IMG/VR virus record: IMGVR_UViG_3300036859_000227
Span: 1 to 32,546 of that record
Origin: a virus
Strand: one strand, 5' to 3'
Length of the DNA: 32,546 nucleotides
Shown: one piece after another, positions 29,228-32,546 of the stretch
Layout of the letters: each line of letters begins with the position of its first letter
Position numbering within the stretch: position 1 is the stretch's first letter
Notes under the pieces: model-generated
The model's input: the letters and a program-made list of their open reading frames with translations, nothing else
Told to the model about the DNA's origin: nothing
Databases searched by the model: none
Program-made: the position numbers and the translations under genes

Positions 29228-30046
29228 TTACTTCTTCGCGCTGCAGCTGGCCACCACGAGCTGCGTCACGTTTTCAATGGCCACGGCGCAATAGCGCACC
29301 ACGACGCCGGACACGGTCACGATCAGTTCCTTGGTCGCGCACGCGCAGGTCGAACCCTTCACCGGCGCCTGCGCGATCGGCGTGATCGAGCGCGTGCCGT
29401 CGGCCTTGAGCGGAAAGGCCTGCGCGCCGGTCACGACATATGCAACAGGCACCACGATCGCCGCGCAATCGCGCGCCGGCCCGCAATAGTTGTCGCGGAA
29501 GGTGGCGGCCGTTGCAGCATCCATGGCAAGCTGCACGCCGGCGAACGGCGGCGTGTAGAGCTTGCGGCAGACCGATCGCCGCAGCATGGCGAACTCGCAT
29601 ACCGCCTTCGGCTCCGATGTGGTCACGAGGCGCTTACGTGCGGTGCCTTCGGCCCAAGGATCGTCCGCGCTGGTGATCGCGCGTGCTTCGGCCTGCCAAT
29701 CGCTGGCGGCGAATCGGAACAGGCTCGTCCAGATGTGGTGCTGCCAATAGGCTTGCGCCGGATCGTTGCCGATCGGCGGCTTGACGCGGCACAGCCAGCC
29801 GACCGCGATGCCTGGCAGGCCCCACTCGATGACAACCTCGCCGGCGTTCACCTCGTTCGGGTTTGCGGCGTAGCGTGGCCGGCATGGCCAGGCGCCGCCA
29901 TTGAATGGGATGTACCAATCGGGGTGGGCGGCGATGTCGACGGGCGACTGTGCATGCGCCTCGCGGCCATGGAACAGCAGCCAGAGCACGAACGCAGCGA
30001 TCGCCAATGCCACCAGATCGCCGAGCAGCGAGTTTCGTTTTGTCAT
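29228..30046 (-). CDS. Hypothetical membrane-anchored or secreted protein
   Basis: 272 residues from ATG 30046, ATGA-coupled. The N-terminus has a hydrophobic helix (LLGDLVALAIAAFVLWLLFHGREAHAQS) that is either a signal peptide or an anchor. The rest contains several Cys/Trp residues (HPDWYIPFNGGAWPCRPRYAANPNEVNAGEVVIEWGLPG). The C-terminal half is beta-rich (VVVRYCAVAIENVTQLVVASC). No family recognised. Confidence 0.66.
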   Translation of the reverse strand: MTKRNSLLGDLVALAIAAFVLWLLFHGREAHAQSPVDIAAHPDWYIPFNGGAWPCRPRYAANPNEVNAGEVVIEWGLPGIAVGWLCRVKPPIGNDPAQAYWQHHIWTSLFRFAASDWQAEARAITSADDPWAEGTARKRLVTTSEPKAVCEFAMLRRSVCRKLYTPPFAGVQLAMDAATAATFRDNYCGPARDCAAIVVPVAYVVTGAQAFPLKADGTRSITPIAQAPVKGSTCACATKELIVTVSGVVVRYCAVAIENVTQLVVASCSAKK

Positions 30047-30375
30047 TGCAGCTCCGCCCTCTGCAGGCGACCGTCTTTGGCGATGACCGCGCGATGGCGC
30101 CACACCTTCCACGCGGTGCCGAGCGCGAAAAGCGCGAGCCCGCCGTAGAGCGCCATGTTCTGGTTCGACACATCGGGCTCCGGCATCAGCGGATTGATCA
30201 GCCAGTTGTGCCAACGCAGCCAAAGTTGCCAGCCTCTGCCGAGTGCGCCGGCGAGGATCGCCCACAGGCCGAGGTACTGCATCCAGTTGTCGCGGTAGTG
30301 CCGCGAGAAGACACCGGCGACGCACGCGAGAATCGTGACAAGCAGGCAGCCCATGCTGAACAGGATGTCGCTCAT
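30043..30375 (-). CDS. Three-helix membrane protein, holin candidate
   Basis: 110 residues from ATG 30375 (ATGA overlap). Three hydrophobic helices: ILFSMGCLLVTILACVAGVF, YLGLWAILAGALG and NMALYGGLALFALGTAWKVW, with a basic C-terminus. Size and position near an endolysin fit a holin or antiholin, but the specific family is unknown. Confidence 0.62.
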   Translation of the reverse strand: MSDILFSMGCLLVTILACVAGVFSRHYRDNWMQYLGLWAILAGALGRGWQLWLRWHNWLINPLMPEPDVSNQNMALYGGLALFALGTAWKVWRHRAVIAKDGRLQRAELQ

Positions 30376-30722
30376 GGTTGCGGCCCTCCTGGGGGCGGTG
30401 GCGGCGGCGGCGGCGCCTGGTTGCGCCCGAACGGTACCCACGACTTCACGAGCTCGGTCAGGTCGAAGCGCTCCCACGTGTCATGCAGCTTGCCGATCGT
30501 GACTGGCCCGAACAGGCCGAGGAAGAGGCCCGAGAGGCCGGGCGGCATGCCCGTCTTTGCGGCGACCCAGTCGCAGCCGTAGTAGGCGAGCACGCCGAAC
30601 AGCGGGATCTGCAGCGCACGGCCGATGAACGGGCCTCGCGAGTACCGCAGCGATCCCAGCGCGCCAACGAAGCCGGGGGCGGCCTTTTGTCCTGCTGCGA
30701 TCAGTTCGGGATCGATGGCCAC
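30372..30722 (-). CDS. Putative phage holin with Pro-rich tail
   Basis: 116 residues from GTG 30722. The sequence GFVGALGSLRYSRGPFIGRALQIPLFGVLAYYGCDWVA ... GLSGLFLGLFGPVTIGKL follows a pattern I know for small phage membrane proteins annotated as holins (LGSLV.LRF ... GFLLGLFG). Two membrane segments, then a charged and proline-rich C-terminus (APPPPPPPPGG). Lysis cassette context supports it. Confidence 0.68.
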   Translation of the reverse strand: MAIDPELIAAGQKAAPGFVGALGSLRYSRGPFIGRALQIPLFGVLAYYGCDWVAAKTGMPPGLSGLFLGLFGPVTIGKLHDTWERFDLTELVKSWVPFGRNQAPPPPPPPPGGPQP

Positions 30723-30723
30723 G

Positions 30724-31071
30724 TCAGGCCACCGCTCGGCTGATCAGCACAAACACGATCAGCGGCAGCATCACCGGCACACCGCCGCGCAACGTCTCCA
30801 ACACGTCGATCTTTTCGATCGTGTAGAGCGGTTCGCCACCGTGTGCCTTTGAGACCGCGTTCTTCTTCGCCTGCCACTGCTCGACCACACGCCCGGCGAC
30901 ATAGGCCGACAGCGGAGCCGCCACCATCGCGGCGATGGCCGTCCACAGCAGCGAACGCGATAGCAGCCACACCGCACCGGTCACGATCGCCGAGACGACG
31001 CCCGCCACGTCTGCGCCGCGCGCACGGTGGTTGGCCAGATCGGCCCGGATGAAGCGGGGCAATTTCAGCAT
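30724..31071 (-). CDS. Membrane protein of the lysis region
   Basis: 115 residues from ATG 31071, with AAGGG ahead. Membrane helices VAGVVSAIVTGAVWLLSRSLLWTAIAAMVAAPLSAYVAGRV and a C-terminal LPLIVFVLISR, separated by a charged stretch (VEQWQAKKNAVSKAHGGEPLYTIEKID). A second member of the holin/antiholin group is possible. No family recognised. Confidence 0.63.
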   Translation of the reverse strand: MLKLPRFIRADLANHRARGADVAGVVSAIVTGAVWLLSRSLLWTAIAAMVAAPLSAYVAGRVVEQWQAKKNAVSKAHGGEPLYTIEKIDVLETLRGGVPVMLPLIVFVLISRAVA

Positions 31072-31122
31072 GGGCGCCCTTCAAGTTGCTGGGCGCGATG
31101 CTAGGTAGGCCCTAGCCGGGCT

Positions 31123-32412
31123 TCACTCGCGGGTGGCGATGTCTTCGCCGATCAGTTGGTATCCGCCCGCGTCCGGGTGAACGCCGTCAGCCTCGCTGTC
31201 CGACGCCCGCTGGAAGCCGCTGTCGAGCATCGGCTGCATGATGTCGATCGCCAGGTCGGGCTGCGGGCTTAGCGTCGGGCGGTCGTTGTCCCACCAGTCG
31301 AGCATGTAGTCGCGCAGGTCTGGCGTCGGCGTGTTGTCGGTCGAGGTGCTGGTGCCATACATCGCATTCAGCAGCACGCAAGCTGCACCCGAGGCCTGAA
31401 TCGTCGCGATGCTGTCCTCGATGTTTTCGGTCCGGTTGCCCGCGCCTGTGTTCGGATCGATGCCGAGCGCTTCGTCGTTCGTGCTCGCTCCAAGAAAAAC
31501 GACGCGCGCGCTGTGCGCTGTCGCTTCGGCGATGCGCGCCAGGATCTGCGCGCTGCTCTGCGAGCCGATGCCCTTGTTCACGATGAGATTGTTGCGAAGC
31601 GACTGCCCGATCAGGCAGTGCTTCATCCACGTGTTCGCGTAGTTGTCCTCGCCGGCGTAGACGCTCGGATTCGGATCGAAGAAGTTGTGCCCTGCCACGA
31701 TGCTGTCGCCTATCGCGAGATAGTTCGGCCGCGTGTAGAGGATCCAGTCGTACTCCACCCACTGACCAGCGTGCGCGCTGGTGACCATGCGCACGTCGGC
31801 GAGCACTCCATAGTTCGAGTTGAATGTGTAGGAGCCGCGGAAGTCCCATTTGCCGGTGCCTGGCTCGCGATAGAAGAGGTTCACGCATGACCGGTTGCGG
31901 TCGATGTGAATCGCAAACTCTTGCTGCGTGCTGTAGGTGACGCCGGTCGCGATGTTGTTGCCGGTCGACGAGTTGTAGTCGAACGTGCTGATCGTGCCGA
32001 GCTGGGCCGCGCTCGTCTCGTAGTTGTAGCCCATGATGATGTCGAACACATTCGTCGGGCCCGACGCTCTGAAGTTCAGATAGCCGAACTGCCCGGCGAC
32101 GTGATTCGCTGCCATCTTGATCAGCAGCACATAGTCGTTCGATGCGGGGCCGGCGAGGTTCAGCGTCGCGATGGCGGACGATCCGGTGTGGCGCACCGTG
32201 CTGCCCGATTGAGAGATGGTGCCGCTCGTCACCGACCATCCAGAAGTCGATGTGCCCTCGTTGCCGGCCGTGATGTTGTCGTCGACCGGGATCGGGAGCG
32301 TCACACCGGCCGTGATCGGCAGCGCCGTGTCGGTCTCGATGGCGATGCCCAGTGCCGGCGGCGGTGCCGCGCCGCCACCATAGGCCATCAGTAGCTGCTG
32401 CAGAACGCTCAC
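31123..32412 (-). CDS. Tail protein with SGNH/GDSL-hydrolase domain
   Basis: 429 residues from GTG 32412, overlapping the previous stop as GTGA; an upstream GTG at 32439 would overlap more. The N-terminal 210 residues are beta-rich (WSVTSGTISQSGSTVRHTGSSAIATLNL ...), typical of tail appendages. The C-terminal 200 carry SGNH blocks: AIGDSIVAGHN (Ser nucleophile), NKGIGSQSS (Gly), FLGASTND (Asn) and DGVHPDAGGYQLIG (Asp and His). Such domains deacetylate host surface polysaccharides, so this is probably a receptor-modifying tail spike. Confidence 0.87.
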   Translation of the reverse strand: MSVLQQLLMAYGGGAAPPPALGIAIETDTALPITAGVTLPIPVDDNITAGNEGTSTSGWSVTSGTISQSGSTVRHTGSSAIATLNLAGPASNDYVLLIKMAANHVAGQFGYLNFRASGPTNVFDIIMGYNYETSAAQLGTISTFDYNSSTGNNIATGVTYSTQQEFAIHIDRNRSCVNLFYREPGTGKWDFRGSYTFNSNYGVLADVRMVTSAHAGQWVEYDWILYTRPNYLAIGDSIVAGHNFFDPNPSVYAGEDNYANTWMKHCLIGQSLRNNLIVNKGIGSQSSAQILARIAEATAHSARVVFLGASTNDEALGIDPNTGAGNRTENIEDSIATIQASGAACVLLNAMYGTSTSTDNTPTPDLRDYMLDWWDNDRPTLSPQPDLAIDIMQPMLDSGFQRASDSEADGVHPDAGGYQLIGEDIATRE

Positions 32413-32546
32413 GTCAGGCCAGTCCCGCTGATCAGCCACTCGGTGGCGGTGATCTTGAGCGCAGTTGCGATGCCGTTGGCGGCAAGTGAGCGGCTGCCCG
32501 TGGTGCCGGCGCCAGCGAGCCGCATCGTGTCGGTGGTGATCGCGAT
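32409..32546 (-). CDS. C-terminus of a tail protein, 5' part outside window
   Basis: 45 residues are visible: IAITTDTMRLAGAGTTGSRSLAANGIATALKITATEWLISGTGLT. The ending ALKITATEWLISGTGLT is a recurrent phage C-terminus in proteins upstream of tail spikes. Coupled to the SGNH gene by GTGA. Confidence 0.65.
   Translation of the reverse strand: MAITTDTMRLAGAGTTGSRSLAANGIATALKITATEWLISGTGLT

Noticed and set aside
1-32546. CRISPR array, insertion sequence or rRNA gene
   Set aside because: No regularly spaced repeats, transposase or rRNA-like sequence was seen.

Overview
This window is a piece of a temperate, siphovirus-type bacteriophage genome of high GC content, with codon use strongly biased to G/C in the third position. 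The host is probably a beta-proteobacterium (Burkholderiales-like). The evidence for that is the 3' half of a tRNA-Asn gene used as the attachment core, together with the G/C-rich coding style. No ribosomal, housekeeping or other bacterial chromosomal genes are visible. The integrase and attachment site lie in the middle of the window with phage genes on both sides. The sequence therefore represents the free (circular, concatemeric or packaged) phage form rather than an integrated prophage, whose attachment sites would be at the ends.

Layout. (1) Positions 1-9134, minus strand: a lytic early-to-packaging operon reading right to left. It holds a CII-like regulator, small winged-helix proteins, a D12-class DNA adenine methylase, a truncated-looking phage protein, an O-like replication initiator, a P-like helicase loader, two tiny membrane proteins, a RusA resolvase, two unknowns, terminase small and large subunits, and the start of a portal gene that runs off the left edge. 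(2) Positions 9287-10938: the switch region. It has a small plus-strand gene, a Cro-like and a CI-like helix-turn-helix gene facing apart over a pair of operators, a lipoprotein gene and a clear intrinsic terminator. (3) Positions 10958-24565, plus strand: a long, tightly coupled operon under a second copy of the same operator pair. It starts with about nine small unknown genes, then RecT and a YqaJ-type exonuclease, more unknowns, a secreted beta-helix protein, a HerA/FtsK-like ATPase, a Gp37/Gp68 (DUF5131) protein, many small conserved phage proteins, a GIY-YIG protein and a DUF2591-like protein. (4) Positions 24579-25937: integrase, attP core and probable integrase arm sites. (5) Positions 25938-26626, plus strand: two accessory genes that would lie just inside a prophage end. 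(6) Positions 26620-32546, minus strand: the lysis cassette (nested Rz/Rz1, endolysin, holin-like membrane proteins), a tail protein with an SGNH esterase domain, and the end of another tail gene.

How it fits together. One repressor binding site type (CGCAAA-GT-TTTGCG) occurs as pairs both between the divergent regulators and in front of the plus-strand early operon, so one regulator probably controls both. RecT with YqaJ gives a Red-like recombination system. O-like, P-like, RusA and Dam genes serve DNA replication and processing. The missing capsid and tail genes are expected beyond the left edge and would circle round to the right edge. Nearly all neighbouring genes overlap by ATGA or GTGA, so translation is heavily coupled. 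The least explained parts are the block of small genes behind the early operator, the secreted beta-helix/ATPase pair, and the two genes beside attP.
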